64,000 nt of DNA from Flavobacteriaceae bacterium YJPT1-3 (GCA_029866965.1 CP123444.1:2918501-2982500); one strand, 5' to 3'; shown: positions 1 to 9,311, counted from the stretch's first letter. The notes: generated from the sequence alone by a model not told the origin. Numbers and translations: made by a program.

Positions 1-1
1 C

Positions 2-859
2 TGGGACAAATTGGGCAATTGGGGAGAATCCATCATTCTGAAACTTCCCAACTTCATCATGGCCGTTATTGCCTTTGCAATCTTTTGGATCCTGGCAAAA
101 TACGTTTCCAAATTAGTGCGTAATGTACTCATGCGCACGGTAAAGCAAGATTCAATCAAGGTGATTGCCGGAAAAGTCAGTTTTGCGGTTACTGTCCTCA
201 TTGGATTTTTTATCGCCTTGGGTCTCATGGACCTCGATAAAGTACTGACTTCTGTACTGGCCGGTGCTGGTGTAGTCGGTTTGGCTATCGGTCTGGCCTT
301 GCAAGGAACATTAAACAATACATTCTCCGGAGTTATTCTTTCTTTCTTGCCCAAAATTCAATTAGGCGATTGGGTAGAGACTAATGGCTTTGCAGGAACC
401 GTGGTCGATATCAACCTGAGAAGCATCGTCATACAGGGGGCAGATAACAATCTGGTCATGATCCCAAATGCCAAGATTATTGATGAACCCTTTAAAAACT
501 TTACCCAAACTCAGCGTTCACGGGTGATGGTAAATTGCGGCGTTGGTTATGAATCAGATCTTGAAGCGGTACAAAAATTAACCGTCGATCTGATTGGCGA
601 AATTTTCCCGCAAAATGACCAGGAGGAGATCGAGTTTTTCTACCAGGAATTTGGTGACAGCTCCATCAACTTCGTCCTCCGGTTCTGGACAGATATCACC
701 AAGCAAAAAGATGTATTAGTCGCACAGAATAAAGCGATTATCGCCATCAAGAAACGCTTCGATGAACATGATATTAATATTCCTTTCCCGATACGCACCT
801 TGGACTTCGGGAAAAATAAATTCCGTTCTGAAACCATTACGATTGCAAAAAGTGAATAA
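2..859 (+). CDS. MscS-family small-conductance mechanosensitive channel (5' end outside window)
   Basis: This is an inner-membrane channel that opens under membrane tension to release solutes after osmotic downshock. Two hydrophobic helices come first. They are followed by the Gly/Ala-patterned pore helix of MscS (AGAGVVGLAIGLALQG), then a beta domain with the motifs LGDWVE and VMIPNAKI and a soluble alpha/beta tail. The frame stays open to base 2 (Trp-Asp-Lys precede the TTG at 11), so the true start is probably just upstream of the window. The visible 282 residues already match the usual length of the family, so little is missing. A hairpin terminator follows the stop. The assignment is firm; the ion preference is unknown. 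Confidence 0.92.
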   Translation, partial: WDKLGNWGESIILKLPNFIMAVIAFAIFWILAKYVSKLVRNVLMRTVKQDSIKVIAGKVSFAVTVLIGFFIALGLMDLDKVLTSVLAGAGVVGLAIGLALQGTLNNTFSGVILSFLPKIQLGDWVETNGFAGTVVDINLRSIVIQGADNNLVMIPNAKIIDEPFKNFTQTQRSRVMVNCGVGYESDLEAVQKLTVDLIGEIFPQNDQEEIEFFYQEFGDSSINFVLRFWTDITKQKDVLVAQNKAIIAIKKRFDEHDINIPFPIRTLDFGKNKFRSETITIAKSE

Positions 860-888
860 TCCAATTAACTGCCTTTTATAAATCTAAT

Positions 889-914
889 AAAACCCTCCAT
901 TTCGGCGGGTTTTT
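889..914 (+). terminator. Rho-independent terminator after the MscS gene
   Basis: The inverted repeat AAAACCC / GGGTTTT has two further C:G pairs beyond one mismatch, a loop of about five bases, and ends in a T run. It lies 30 bases after the MscS stop and just ahead of the next gene. Confidence 0.75.
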
Positions 915-932
915 CTCTATATTTTATCCACC

Positions 933-1811
933 ATGAAGAATCGTGCCCTTTCCCTAATCTTTTTGCCGCTTTTCCTGAGCTGCCAGGACTATGGTAAGTT
1001 GACCATTAAAGCCAATCTTCCTCGTACCCTGGCCGAGGTCTCCGGGAACGCCACCGTACCGGGATCAGATAAACTCTATGCATTGAACGATGGCGGAAAT
1101 GAGAACCATCTTTACGCGTTGGACTCCCTGGGGAATATCGTGCAGGAACTGATTATTGCAGGCTCAAAGAATAAAGATTGGGAAGATCTGGCTAGCGATC
1201 CTTATGGTAACCTTTACATAGGAGATTTTGGAAACAATGAAAATGACCGAAGGAAATTCACCATCTATACGGTAGAAAACGTGCTGCAATATCAAAAAGA
1301 GATCGATACCGCTTTCGCGAAAGCGACTCATTTCCGATTACCGGATCAGGAGAAAAAGCCTAAACGCAATCGCTATACGGACAAAGATTTTGAAGCATTG
1401 ATCGTCTATAAGAATAACTTCTACATTTTCTCTAAAAACCATCTCAAGGACTTTGACGGGACCACCCGAGTCTACCGGATTCCTGCACAGCAAGGAGAAT
1501 TTATAGCCGAGGCCATGGGCTCTTTCAAGACCTGTGATGATCCGGATGATTGTTTTGTTACGGCTGCTGCGCTCAATGCCACCCAAGACCGACTGGTTTT
1601 GCTTACCCATGACAAAGTCTTTCTCATCACTCAATTCAATGATCAGGATTTCTTTAGTGGACGCATCCAAAAGAAGAAGTTAAAGCACCGCTCTCAAAAA
1701 GAAGGAATCGCCTTTAAAAACGATTCCATAGTCTTTATTACCGATGAGCGTAGAGCACAGACGGGTGGAAATTTGTATACCTTTTCTCTGCAAAAAAACA
1801 AGAACAAGTAA
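933..1811 (+). CDS. Lipoprotein, probable beta-propeller of unknown function
   Basis: The 292-residue protein begins with a lipoprotein signal peptide whose lipobox is LFLSC (Cys17), so it is probably anchored in the outer or inner membrane. The mature part shows repeated strand patterns with phrases such as YALNDGG, DWEDLA and LYIGDFGNN, which resemble the blades of SMP-30/phytase-like propellers. I cannot name a substrate. It is followed convergently by the large barrel gene, with only 11 bases between the stops. It carries an exact copy of the GCTTTCGCGAAAGC palindrome, read as AFAKA near residue 128. The lipoprotein status is well supported; the fold is an inference from residue patterns. 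Confidence 0.7.
   Translation: MKNRALSLIFLPLFLSCQDYGKLTIKANLPRTLAEVSGNATVPGSDKLYALNDGGNENHLYALDSLGNIVQELIIAGSKNKDWEDLASDPYGNLYIGDFGNNENDRRKFTIYTVENVLQYQKEIDTAFAKATHFRLPDQEKKPKRNRYTDKDFEALIVYKNNFYIFSKNHLKDFDGTTRVYRIPAQQGEFIAEAMGSFKTCDDPDDCFVTAAALNATQDRLVLLTHDKVFLITQFNDQDFFSGRIQKKKLKHRSQKEGIAFKNDSIVFITDERRAQTGGNLYTFSLQKNKNK
1311..1324. repeat. Iterated palindrome GCTTTCGCGAAAGC, exact copy 1
   Basis: Perfect 14-base palindrome inside the lipoprotein gene, read as AFAKA. Confidence 0.95.
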
Positions 1812-1822
1812 ACCGGTCTTAA

Positions 1823-4681
1823 TTAAAACTGAAAGCCAAATCCAAAGGATACCCGCAGTCCTTCGTCCGAATTAAAGAAATTAAAGGTTCCACTCAGGGC
1901 ATCTGCGCTATTGACCCAAAAGCCAACGCCGTAAGAGTCATGCCAGATCTTCGAATCTTCTCCATCCAACCAGACCCTTCCAATGTCGTATCCTCCAAAG
2001 ATCCCAATCTGTAGCGGTATTAAGCCGGTACTGAAGGACTCGAAGGCATAGCGCACATCTCCGCTCCCGGAGAAAGCCGTCTCCCCCTGAAAGCGGTTGA
2101 AACGAAAGCCGCGCAATCCGGTACGCTGACCTAAACTGGCACTCTGGTAAAATTCAAAATCATCACCAATTCTAAATTGTGCGCGAACATCCGTTTTTAA
2201 GGTCAACTTACGGTCACCACTAAGGGCATTGACAAAGCCCAGATGCGGATTAATGAATCCGAAACTGCGATCGGTATCATCCAAATTGACCGTATAGCCG
2301 GTCTGCACGTCGAAGATCATTCCGCGCGAAGCGTTTAAAGGATCGTCATAGCTCTCATAATTGTAAGAAGCGTGTACAGTTCCGAAAGGGATGCGTTCTT
2401 CTACAGGTACAAAATCAAGATCGTCTACAATTCTATTTTCGCTCTCTTCCACCTCTAACGATTGGAAAAGGGCTCCAAACTCGAAGATACTGCCGTAATC
2501 AGAGTTCTTGACCAGGGCGGCCCCTCCTTCGATCCTACTGATACGAACCCTGTTATAATCCATGCCTAATTCGTCTTCAGGATTGACGGTCTCATTACCA
2601 AAACCAAAGAAGTTTTGCGCAAAATTAGGCGTCGTATATCTCCCGGTTATTTTTAGATTCCAATCATTCATGATGGCAGCAAACTCTCCTTTATACTGAA
2701 AGTTCAAACCTTCTGTGGCAAAGAAATAGCCCGCAGAAATGGTGTGCCTCTGCGTAAATGGATTGCGTATAAATCCATTGATCGTATACACATTACTCAG
2801 TCCCAAACTAACACCATCATCCGGATTAAAACCAATGGCAGGTAACAATACATTGGAACTTAAAATCTCTTTTTGATAAGTATAGGTGTTGGCATTGTAA
2901 ATATCGGTCAATCGGAAATTGGCCCCTCCACGCGACTCTATGGTATTGGGTAAACTCTCGTGATCGTACACTTTGATTCGTCGTCCATCCTCAATGCGAT
3001 AGATATCGTTGTTTTGACCGCCTATGATGCGGGTGAAGATGGGATTATTGCCCTTGCCACGAGCGACAAATACGTCGTCATCATCCAGTCCATAGATCCA
3101 TAATTCCTTGGTTTCCTCAGAGAGATAGGTCCGCTCGTGGATCAGCTCTCCTTTTTCGCCATCAATGATCCTCCAGACACGAACCCGCGTGGCGTTGTCC
3201 TGGCGTTCGATTTCAAAGAAATCATCATCATCCGTTCCAGTCACGGTTTGCAACTGGGCCAGGTAATCGTAGTAGCGCTCAGCGATGTCCACCAGGTTAT
3301 CCCGTCGACCCCGCATTTTGGTTTTGATCTCCTCTACGGTCTCGTCATTTCTGACCTCTTCAGGCATGTCTTGGAATGCCTCTTCAATGATCTCATCAGT
3401 CAGTGCTTTTTGGATGTGTTGCGCCTGCGCAATCCATACCTCACGAGTGGATTCCTGAGCCAAAGCCCGGTCTAATTTGGCTCCTGCTAAATTGAACCAT
3501 TTTACATCGTTCAATTCTTTATCATAAACCTGAAACTGTCGGGCAGCTCCAAACAAGCTGCGAGCCACGTCCAGCAGCGTTCCATCAAAATTGGAAAATA
3601 CCTGATCTCGATCTCGGGGTATTGGAACAAATACATCCTTGCCATTTTGATCCTTAAATTCAGCCCAGCGCCATTGATCGCTATGACGGTCCCAATCGCC
3701 CAAAAGCATGTCGAACATACGAGCTCTTACGTAAGCGCGCTCATCGATGATATTCTCTTCATTGCTTCGCAATTTATCCAGAATATCATCTGTACTTTCA
3801 ATGTCATCCGGATAGCTAAAGATCTTACCCTCGTATTCTTCGGCCGGGCGTTCGACGATCATATATAGGGCATCACCATAATCATCGTTGTATTTACCTA
3901 AGGCAGGTTGTTTGGGAACATAATATAGCTCTGGAGTGGTATTCAAAACGCCTACGGCATCGGAAAGCTTAGGGATGGCAAAAGCCCCATAAGGATGAGC
4001 AGCGGTATAAAAATCCTGTACTAATTCTTCCGGAAGACTCTCCTCCAACTCATCCGCATTATCATTATTCTTTAGGATCACAGATTCGATAAACTGGATC
4101 GCACTTTTGCGTAAAGCGCGCATGTTGTACTCTTTACCAGTCTCTTTAGCGACTAAACGCAAGGAGCGTGTCTGATGTCCTCCTCCGGGTCGCTCGATAG
4201 TCACCCCTCCGTACAAGGTGTCCAGCAACACATTTGGAGCCTTGATCTTAGTGCTATAAACATCCCGATAATGCTCTCCCCAGACGGTCTTAAAGAATCC
4301 GCTGCGATCGGTTTCCTCTTCACTGTATATAGCCGCTTCGGTAGTAGGGGGGAAATCACGTGTTAACCCACTGACATCATAAGGAACAATGGGTGGGTAC
4401 ACTTCTTTTTCATAGAGTAGTTTAGGATTATTCGATCCGTCAGAGCCATAGAATCGGACCCAGGATGAGCCGTCCTCAAATACATCATACACCGCAAAAC
4501 CCTGTCCCGTATAGCCAAATAGCCCCTTACTTCCCAAGGTGACATAAGACGCCTTAGACCCGGAACCGGAAACGATTTGCTTAATTTCTTCTTCTTCACT
4601 GTACTGCAAACTGTGTTCGTGACCGGAAGCCAACACCAGGCGATGCTTGTCTTCGATGATCACTTCGATGCGCTTCATCAA
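1823..4681 (-). CDS. C-terminal part of a metallophosphoesterase fused to an outer-membrane beta-barrel (split gene)
   Basis: This 952-residue reading frame continues the phosphoesterase encoded at 4717-5526. Its first residues hold the last metal-binding motif of that fold (ASGHEHSLQY). A middle domain follows with GDWDRHSDQWRW and IPRDRDQ, reminiscent of kinase-like folds. The C-terminal 350 or so residues have the alternating pattern of a surface-antigen/BamA-type barrel and end in a terminal Phe (FGFQF), as outer-membrane barrels do. The frame is open upstream of the listed ATG through the codons for VSKQDRFNEKYNAL, which match the expected continuation of the first fragment. Without the shift the protein would be about 1,234 residues. 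A natural restart at the ATG near 4681 is possible but would lack most of the phosphoesterase domain. Confidence 0.8.
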   Translation of the reverse strand: MMKRIEVIIEDKHRLVLASGHEHSLQYSEEEEIKQIVSGSGSKASYVTLGSKGLFGYTGQGFAVYDVFEDGSSWVRFYGSDGSNNPKLLYEKEVYPPIVPYDVSGLTRDFPPTTEAAIYSEEETDRSGFFKTVWGEHYRDVYSTKIKAPNVLLDTLYGGVTIERPGGGHQTRSLRLVAKETGKEYNMRALRKSAIQFIESVILKNNDNADELEESLPEELVQDFYTAAHPYGAFAIPKLSDAVGVLNTTPELYYVPKQPALGKYNDDYGDALYMIVERPAEEYEGKIFSYPDDIESTDDILDKLRSNEENIIDERAYVRARMFDMLLGDWDRHSDQWRWAEFKDQNGKDVFVPIPRDRDQVFSNFDGTLLDVARSLFGAARQFQVYDKELNDVKWFNLAGAKLDRALAQESTREVWIAQAQHIQKALTDEIIEEAFQDMPEEVRNDETVEEIKTKMRGRRDNLVDIAERYYDYLAQLQTVTGTDDDDFFEIERQDNATRVRVWRIIDGEKGELIHERTYLSEETKELWIYGLDDDDVFVARGKGNNPIFTRIIGGQNNDIYRIEDGRRIKVYDHESLPNTIESRGGANFRLTDIYNANTYTYQKEILSSNVLLPAIGFNPDDGVSLGLSNVYTINGFIRNPFTQRHTISAGYFFATEGLNFQYKGEFAAIMNDWNLKITGRYTTPNFAQNFFGFGNETVNPEDELGMDYNRVRISRIEGGAALVKNSDYGSIFEFGALFQSLEVEESENRIVDDLDFVPVEERIPFGTVHASYNYESYDDPLNASRGMIFDVQTGYTVNLDDTDRSFGFINPHLGFVNALSGDRKLTLKTDVRAQFRIGDDFEFYQSASLGQRTGLRGFRFNRFQGETAFSGSGDVRYAFESFSTGLIPLQIGIFGGYDIGRVWLDGEDSKIWHDSYGVGFWVNSADALSGTFNFFNSDEGLRVSFGFGFQF

Positions 4682-4716
4682 GGCATTGTATTTCTCGTTG
4701 AATCGGTCTTGTTTGC

Positions 4717-5526
4717 TTACCCCCCTTGGGTACGGATTTGAGTGACCAACGAAGCAAGCACCGGGAGGGGTACTCTTTTCTGTGATGGATATAAATGTTT
4801 ATTGATCGCAAATTTTCCGCCGTGAACCCCATTGGTGATCATGGGATGGTGCATGGCCAGAAGAATGGTTTTATCCTGATTCTTCTTGACTTCATTTTCC
4901 AACTCGATGAAAAACTTTTCGCGCGTCTTGATCTCATCACATTTGTCATTGATTTTTGGATGATCATCCCAGTCGGCGAGATACCACTGGGTATCAATGA
5001 TCAATAAATGAACTTGTTCATTGATATCCATACTGACCAATGGACAGCCATTTTCCGGAAGTAGTACCTCCTTTTGATCCAGATTATTCTTGAGGTACTT
5101 CTCCTCCCGCTCCAGTCCGTCTAAGCCTTCATTATACCAATCGTGATTTCCGGGAATAAAGATCACCTGACCACTATTTTCCCGAACAGCATCCAATTGC
5201 ACATTTAAACGATGTTCTGCTAAGTCCCGATCTTTATCTCCCTTCTTAGGCATGCCATCCGGATAAATATTATCCCCAAGAAAGATGGTATAATCTGGAG
5301 TATACTCCTCCGACATCAAAAAGTTTTTTAAAGTCAATAGCCCTTCAGTGCTTTCCCCCGCCTGCGCATAGCCTGAATCTCCAATCAGCAGAAAGGAAGT
5401 GGTTACCGCTTTCGATTCTGGATACTGGCCTAGTGTGGCATCATTGCGGTATTGTGGTTTTGTAGTCACACAGGCCGCAAATAGAAATAAGGAAAGAATA
5501 AGGAGGAGTGTGTAATTTTTGAGCAT
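4717..5526 (-). CDS. N-terminal metallophosphoesterase lipoprotein fragment (split gene)
   Basis: This 269-residue calcineurin-like phosphoesterase starts with a lipoprotein signal (lipobox FAAC, Cys19). It shows the successive metal-binding motifs GDSGY, GDNIYPDG, GNHDW and AMHHPM, but lacks the final GHxH motif. That motif is found in the next frame at the start of the 1823-4681 reading frame. The frame ends at a TAA directly after six G residues on the coding strand. A slip of one base at this tract joins the two frames without loss of sequence. The parts therefore belong to one gene of about 3.7 kb for a surface or periplasmic phosphoesterase with its own barrel. As read, the fragment is probably not catalytically complete. 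Confidence 0.8.
   Translation of the reverse strand: MLKNYTLLLILSLFLFAACVTTKPQYRNDATLGQYPESKAVTTSFLLIGDSGYAQAGESTEGLLTLKNFLMSEEYTPDYTIFLGDNIYPDGMPKKGDKDRDLAEHRLNVQLDAVRENSGQVIFIPGNHDWYNEGLDGLEREEKYLKNNLDQKEVLLPENGCPLVSMDINEQVHLLIIDTQWYLADWDDHPKINDKCDEIKTREKFFIELENEVKKNQDKTILLAMHHPMITNGVHGGKFAINKHLYPSQKRVPLPVLASLVTQIRTQGG
4720..4725 (-). other. Six-base G tract (C on the plus strand) at the frameshift point
   Basis: The coding strand reads CAA GGG GGG TAA AG, so the first frame stops immediately after the G run. Reading one base back gives GTA AGC AAA and continues the second frame. One extra G, or two fewer, would restore a single reading frame. The cause may be a base-calling error, slipped-strand phase variation or ribosomal slippage; the sequence does not say which. 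Confidence 0.8.
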
Positions 5527-5633
5527 GGAAAATTTATTGGAGGTTTTTTTTAGTAATTTTCGCTTTCGCTTCAGCCCGTGTTTTAATCGCCAAAATTGAA
5601 CGAAATCGGGAGAAAAGCAAAAACACGCTACTT

Positions 5634-6818
5634 ATGCCTGACATTCTTGAAAAAGCCGATGAATTTGTACTCAATCTTTTTAAAGAAAAGTTGCCCAATA
5701 CTTTTTTGTATCACAACTACAACCACACACAGCGTGTAGTTAAAAGTACAAAGGAATTAATCGACAATTCTCAAATTAATGTTAAAGACAAAGAGGCCTT
5801 GCTCCTGGCTGCCTGGCTTCATGACACGGGCTACACGGAAAAGATCGACGGACATGAAAAGGTAAGTGCAGAAATCGCCAAAGAGTTTCTTTCCCGGGAA
5901 GGTGTTGATGAAGAAACCATCAAGAAGGTAGTCGGCCTGATCAATGCCACCCGCTTTGAGCGCGAACCGCAGACCGATCAGGAAAAGATCATTAAGGATG
6001 CAGATGCCTCTCATTTTGCTAAGGATTACTTTGAGGAGACCAGCGAATTCTTGCGGCAAGAGCTTATCCTTACCGATGTCAAAGAATTTTCACCCAAGGA
6101 GTGGCTCAAAGAAAATGTTCGCGTTTTCACGGAAGAGCATCGCTATTACACCGACTATGCCGCCAAAGAATGGAAGCCTAAAAAGGATGAGAATCTCCTA
6201 GACATTATCGCCAAGCTTAAAAAGCGCAAGAAAAAATATAAAAAAGAAGAAACCAAAGCCAAACTCAAGGCGAAGTACAAGAATGACAGCCCCGAGCGTA
6301 GTATTCAAACCCTGTATCGGGTTACCCTGAGAAATCACATCAAATTGAGTGATATTGCCGATACTAAAGCGAACATTCTGCTCTCGGTCAACGCCATCAT
6401 CATCTCTTTAGCGCTTTCCAATTTGATCCCGAAACTAGATGCTCCCACCAATCGGCATTTAATGATTCCCACTTTAATTCTGGTTTTATTTAGTGTAGCC
6501 TGTGTGGTGCTTTCCATCATGTCTACACGACCCAATGTCACCTCCGGAGAGTTCACTAAAGAACAAGTTAAAAATCGACAGGTAAATATTCTCTTCTTCG
6601 GAAACTTTCACAAAATGTCTTTCGAACAATACAATTGGGCCATGAAAGAAATTATCGATGACAAAGACTATGTTTATGAGTCACTGACCAAAGACTTGTA
6701 TCTTCTGGGTGTGGTGCTGAACAGGAAATACAATTTACTCCGACTGACCTATACCATCTTCATGATCGGAATGATCGTGTCTGTATTGAGCTTCGTGGTG
6801 GCGTTCTGGCTAATTTAA
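5634..6818 (+). CDS. HD-domain phosphohydrolase fused to a Pycsar-effector-type transmembrane domain (PycTM/DUF5706)
   Basis: The 394-residue protein has an N-terminal HD domain (about residues 20-190) with the metal ligands His in NYNHTQRV, His-Asp in AAWLHDTGY and Asp in KDADASHF. A charged linker rich in Lys leads to a C-terminal module with three hydrophobic helices (about 243-263, 272-296 and 368-394). That module carries the typical run LRNHIKLSDIADTKAN, as in PycTM effectors of cyclic-pyrimidine anti-phage systems. No cyclase gene lies next to it. The HD part could cleave a cyclic nucleotide that the membrane part senses, but that is inference. Its stop overlaps the convergent GAF gene by nine bases. 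The domain calls are strong; a defence role is unproven, and a housekeeping role is equally possible. Confidence 0.82.
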   Translation: MPDILEKADEFVLNLFKEKLPNTFLYHNYNHTQRVVKSTKELIDNSQINVKDKEALLLAAWLHDTGYTEKIDGHEKVSAEIAKEFLSREGVDEETIKKVVGLINATRFEREPQTDQEKIIKDADASHFAKDYFEETSEFLRQELILTDVKEFSPKEWLKENVRVFTEEHRYYTDYAAKEWKPKKDENLLDIIAKLKKRKKKYKKEETKAKLKAKYKNDSPERSIQTLYRVTLRNHIKLSDIADTKANILLSVNAIIISLALSNLIPKLDAPTNRHLMIPTLILVLFSVACVVLSIMSTRPNVTSGEFTKEQVKNRQVNILFFGNFHKMSFEQYNWAMKEIIDDKDYVYESLTKDLYLLGVVLNRKYNLLRLTYTIFMIGMIVSVLSFVVAFWLI

Positions 6819-9197
6819 TTGCTTCATCAGGTCATCGTAGGTGATGGTTTCTTCCTGACCATGCTCCTGCTTAGCTTGTTCTTTAGTCGTATAGAGGACT
6901 TCAACACGTATGGCTTTCAAACCAACAACGCCCTGAACGTCTTCCAATTCTAAAAATTCCACGGTAGGTCCTAAGTAGTTCTTTTTTTGCAGGTATTTAA
7001 TGTAGCGTTTGTATTCGATCTCATCACTATTTTGTGAGTAGATAATGGCTATTTTACCCTTTTGAGTAATCCGCTCCTCAGAGCCTTTTATCGTCGCTTT
7101 ATCGATACGTTTTTTAATGATCTCGTAGCGCGCGTTGTAGGTGCCGTCCACATCAAATTTCTTCTCGTCCATTCGATAGCGAATGGATAAGGTGCTATTG
7201 AAGACTAAGATCAACGAAGCGGCATCCAATTTTAAGGGAACATCCTCATGCAGTTGATAAAACTTATTCTCCATCTCGCACATGGTGCGAAGTTGCCATA
7301 GACGCAAGTTGTACAGATAGACCTCGTCAAAGTCCTGTTCCTCAGCCATGGAAGAACCGATGTAGATATTGTGATCAACCCCATCCGTTTTGTAGCGCTC
7401 AAAATAATGCGGATAATTCTTTTGTGCCTCCAGCTGCCTCTGATCGATAAGTTTAGCCATCGCTTTATTGATGCGCTGCACGGTGATATCATAATCCCCA
7501 CGATTATCATAAATAGTACCGTTGTCCTCGTTGAGCAGGCTGCGGTATTGATCGATTTTTGGAGCCAATTTCTTATTGTTCTTGCGTAAATGCTCCAATA
7601 CAGGATTGATCTCCGTACTCATTAAATTGAACACTTCGTTTTCTGAAGAGGTATTTAAATGATCTTTGATCTCATCCAGGAAATCGCTCAATCGCAATCG
7701 CATCTGGTCGTAAATGGGCGCGCCTTCCACCTCGTAGGCTTCCATCATGATTTCAAGTACCAGGGTCAATTGTTTGGTCAAATCTTGTTGAATGGCCTCA
7801 TTACGCGCATCTGAAGAACCTACAATATCGATTTGTCCGTAAAGCGGATAAATATCCTCAAAAGCGATATCTCTAAAATTGGCGTAACCTTGTTGATCGT
7901 AGGTGCGTATAAAGCGTCTGGCCTCGCGTTCAAATATCCAAAGTACACTCGGGTGTATAGAAGTACACTCACTTTGAATCACTGCTTTAATTCTATTTTC
8001 CTCTTCTACTCTACTACGCTCCACATCAGTCACGATGTAGGGCAGAATATCCTCTAATTTCGTGGCATTAATACTGTTCAACTCATTCTTACGACGGGAA
8101 ACCAATTCCAATACTCCCAATAACTTATTGTCCTTGGCGATCGGAGCCAAAATACAACTGGCCACCTCTTGCGCAAGCAAGTTTTCAGAAAGGAGGTTGT
8201 GATTGGTCGCGATCGCATATTCTGGCACATTGGCTATGGAAAAATAGGTCTTCTCTTCAATTAGGGCCTTGTATGAGCCCGCACACATGGCATTGTGACA
8301 ATCGTGCTCCTGGTCTTGGTTGAGTATAAAACTGGTGGTGTAGCTGTCGTCACGTTGTTCAAAGACGTTTTCATCGCCATTGAATACGGTGAAACCAACA
8401 CGCAGATCGGGAATCTTATAGATGGATTGAAAGATCTCTGTAAATTGAGCCTGGCCTTCTGCTCTACTCGCATTACTATTCTGTAGTAAGGCCGTTTTTA
8501 ATTCTGAGATCGCGTCATCAACAGATACATCGGTGAGATTCATGATGGTAAAACCTCGGAAGATCCAGCTCTGTGGAGGAAATTTTTCTTTCCACAAGGC
8601 AATATTATCCACGTTTTGGATCAACAGATCCACATCTTCTTGGGTGATCTCTTGAGCATTATCGGTAGGTTCGATATCAATAAAATCAGCGTTCATTGCG
8701 ACCCGATAATGCCTGAGTAGCCCATCTTTGTCCGGAATGTCATAGTAGATTGGTTTCGAAAAATCGATGGAATACCCATAATAGGTGTTCAGGATAATAA
8801 TGCAGGCATAGATGTAGAACATCTCCTCATCCATATTACGCATGGTGAGTTCAAAGGAATCGCCAGCATCATTCAAAATATTCTTGAAGCGCTGCGAAGC
8901 GTTGAAAATAATGTTGTGAAACGGAATAGAAGCAGCTTTGATCTCATTGTAAGTCAGAATCGACGGGAACAAATCATCCATCAATATCCGGATTGCGTCC
9001 TTGTATTTTTCTAATGCTCCAAAATCACTGATCCCCTCCTCCAATTGAGGAAACGTACGAACGTAGTCCAGTAAGTTTTCAATATGCTGTCGCGAAATAC
9101 TACTTGTTTCTGTTCGTAAACGCTCTTCATACTGCTCGATAACGCGATGAAAGCTCACACGTATATCTAATGGAAAATCTTCTAATTGCCTCTTCAT
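6810..9197 (-). CDS. Large GAF-domain protein of unknown function
   Basis: A 795-residue soluble protein with no signal peptide and no convincing membrane segment. A GAF-like region can be seen at about residues 240-405, with the phrases SCILAPIAKDNKLLGVLELVSRR. The flanking N- and C-terminal regions are rich in predicted helix and are not recognised. There is no kinase, cyclase or output domain that I can see. It is convergent with the HD-PycTM gene and overlaps its stop by nine bases, and both could handle small-ligand signals. A good promoter (TTG, 17 bases, TAAATTTG) precedes it at 9226-9254. The GAF call is reasonable; the overall function is unknown. Confidence 0.7.
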   Translation of the reverse strand: MKRQLEDFPLDIRVSFHRVIEQYEERLRTETSSISRQHIENLLDYVRTFPQLEEGISDFGALEKYKDAIRILMDDLFPSILTYNEIKAASIPFHNIIFNASQRFKNILNDAGDSFELTMRNMDEEMFYIYACIIILNTYYGYSIDFSKPIYYDIPDKDGLLRHYRVAMNADFIDIEPTDNAQEITQEDVDLLIQNVDNIALWKEKFPPQSWIFRGFTIMNLTDVSVDDAISELKTALLQNSNASRAEGQAQFTEIFQSIYKIPDLRVGFTVFNGDENVFEQRDDSYTTSFILNQDQEHDCHNAMCAGSYKALIEEKTYFSIANVPEYAIATNHNLLSENLLAQEVASCILAPIAKDNKLLGVLELVSRRKNELNSINATKLEDILPYIVTDVERSRVEEENRIKAVIQSECTSIHPSVLWIFEREARRFIRTYDQQGYANFRDIAFEDIYPLYGQIDIVGSSDARNEAIQQDLTKQLTLVLEIMMEAYEVEGAPIYDQMRLRLSDFLDEIKDHLNTSSENEVFNLMSTEINPVLEHLRKNNKKLAPKIDQYRSLLNEDNGTIYDNRGDYDITVQRINKAMAKLIDQRQLEAQKNYPHYFERYKTDGVDHNIYIGSSMAEEQDFDEVYLYNLRLWQLRTMCEMENKFYQLHEDVPLKLDAASLILVFNSTLSIRYRMDEKKFDVDGTYNARYEIIKKRIDKATIKGSEERITQKGKIAIIYSQNSDEIEYKRYIKYLQKKNYLGPTVEFLELEDVQGVVGLKAIRVEVLYTTKEQAKQEHGQEETITYDDLMKQLN

Positions 9198-9225
9198 TGC
9201 CCCAAATTCTTAACAAGAAATATAG

Positions 9226-9254
9226 GCAAATTTACGCTTGACCAAGGCCTACAA
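9226..9254 (-). promoter_or_regulatory. Bacteroidota-type promoter of the GAF gene
   Basis: On the minus strand TTG is followed after 17 bases by TAAATTTGC, matching the -33 / -7 consensus (TTG, TAnnTTTG). The start codon lies 28 bases downstream. Confidence 0.6.
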
Positions 9255-9311
9255 GCTTGATTTAACAAGGTTTTATACCTTCTTAGCTCCTTTATGTTAT
9301 CGCATTATCGC

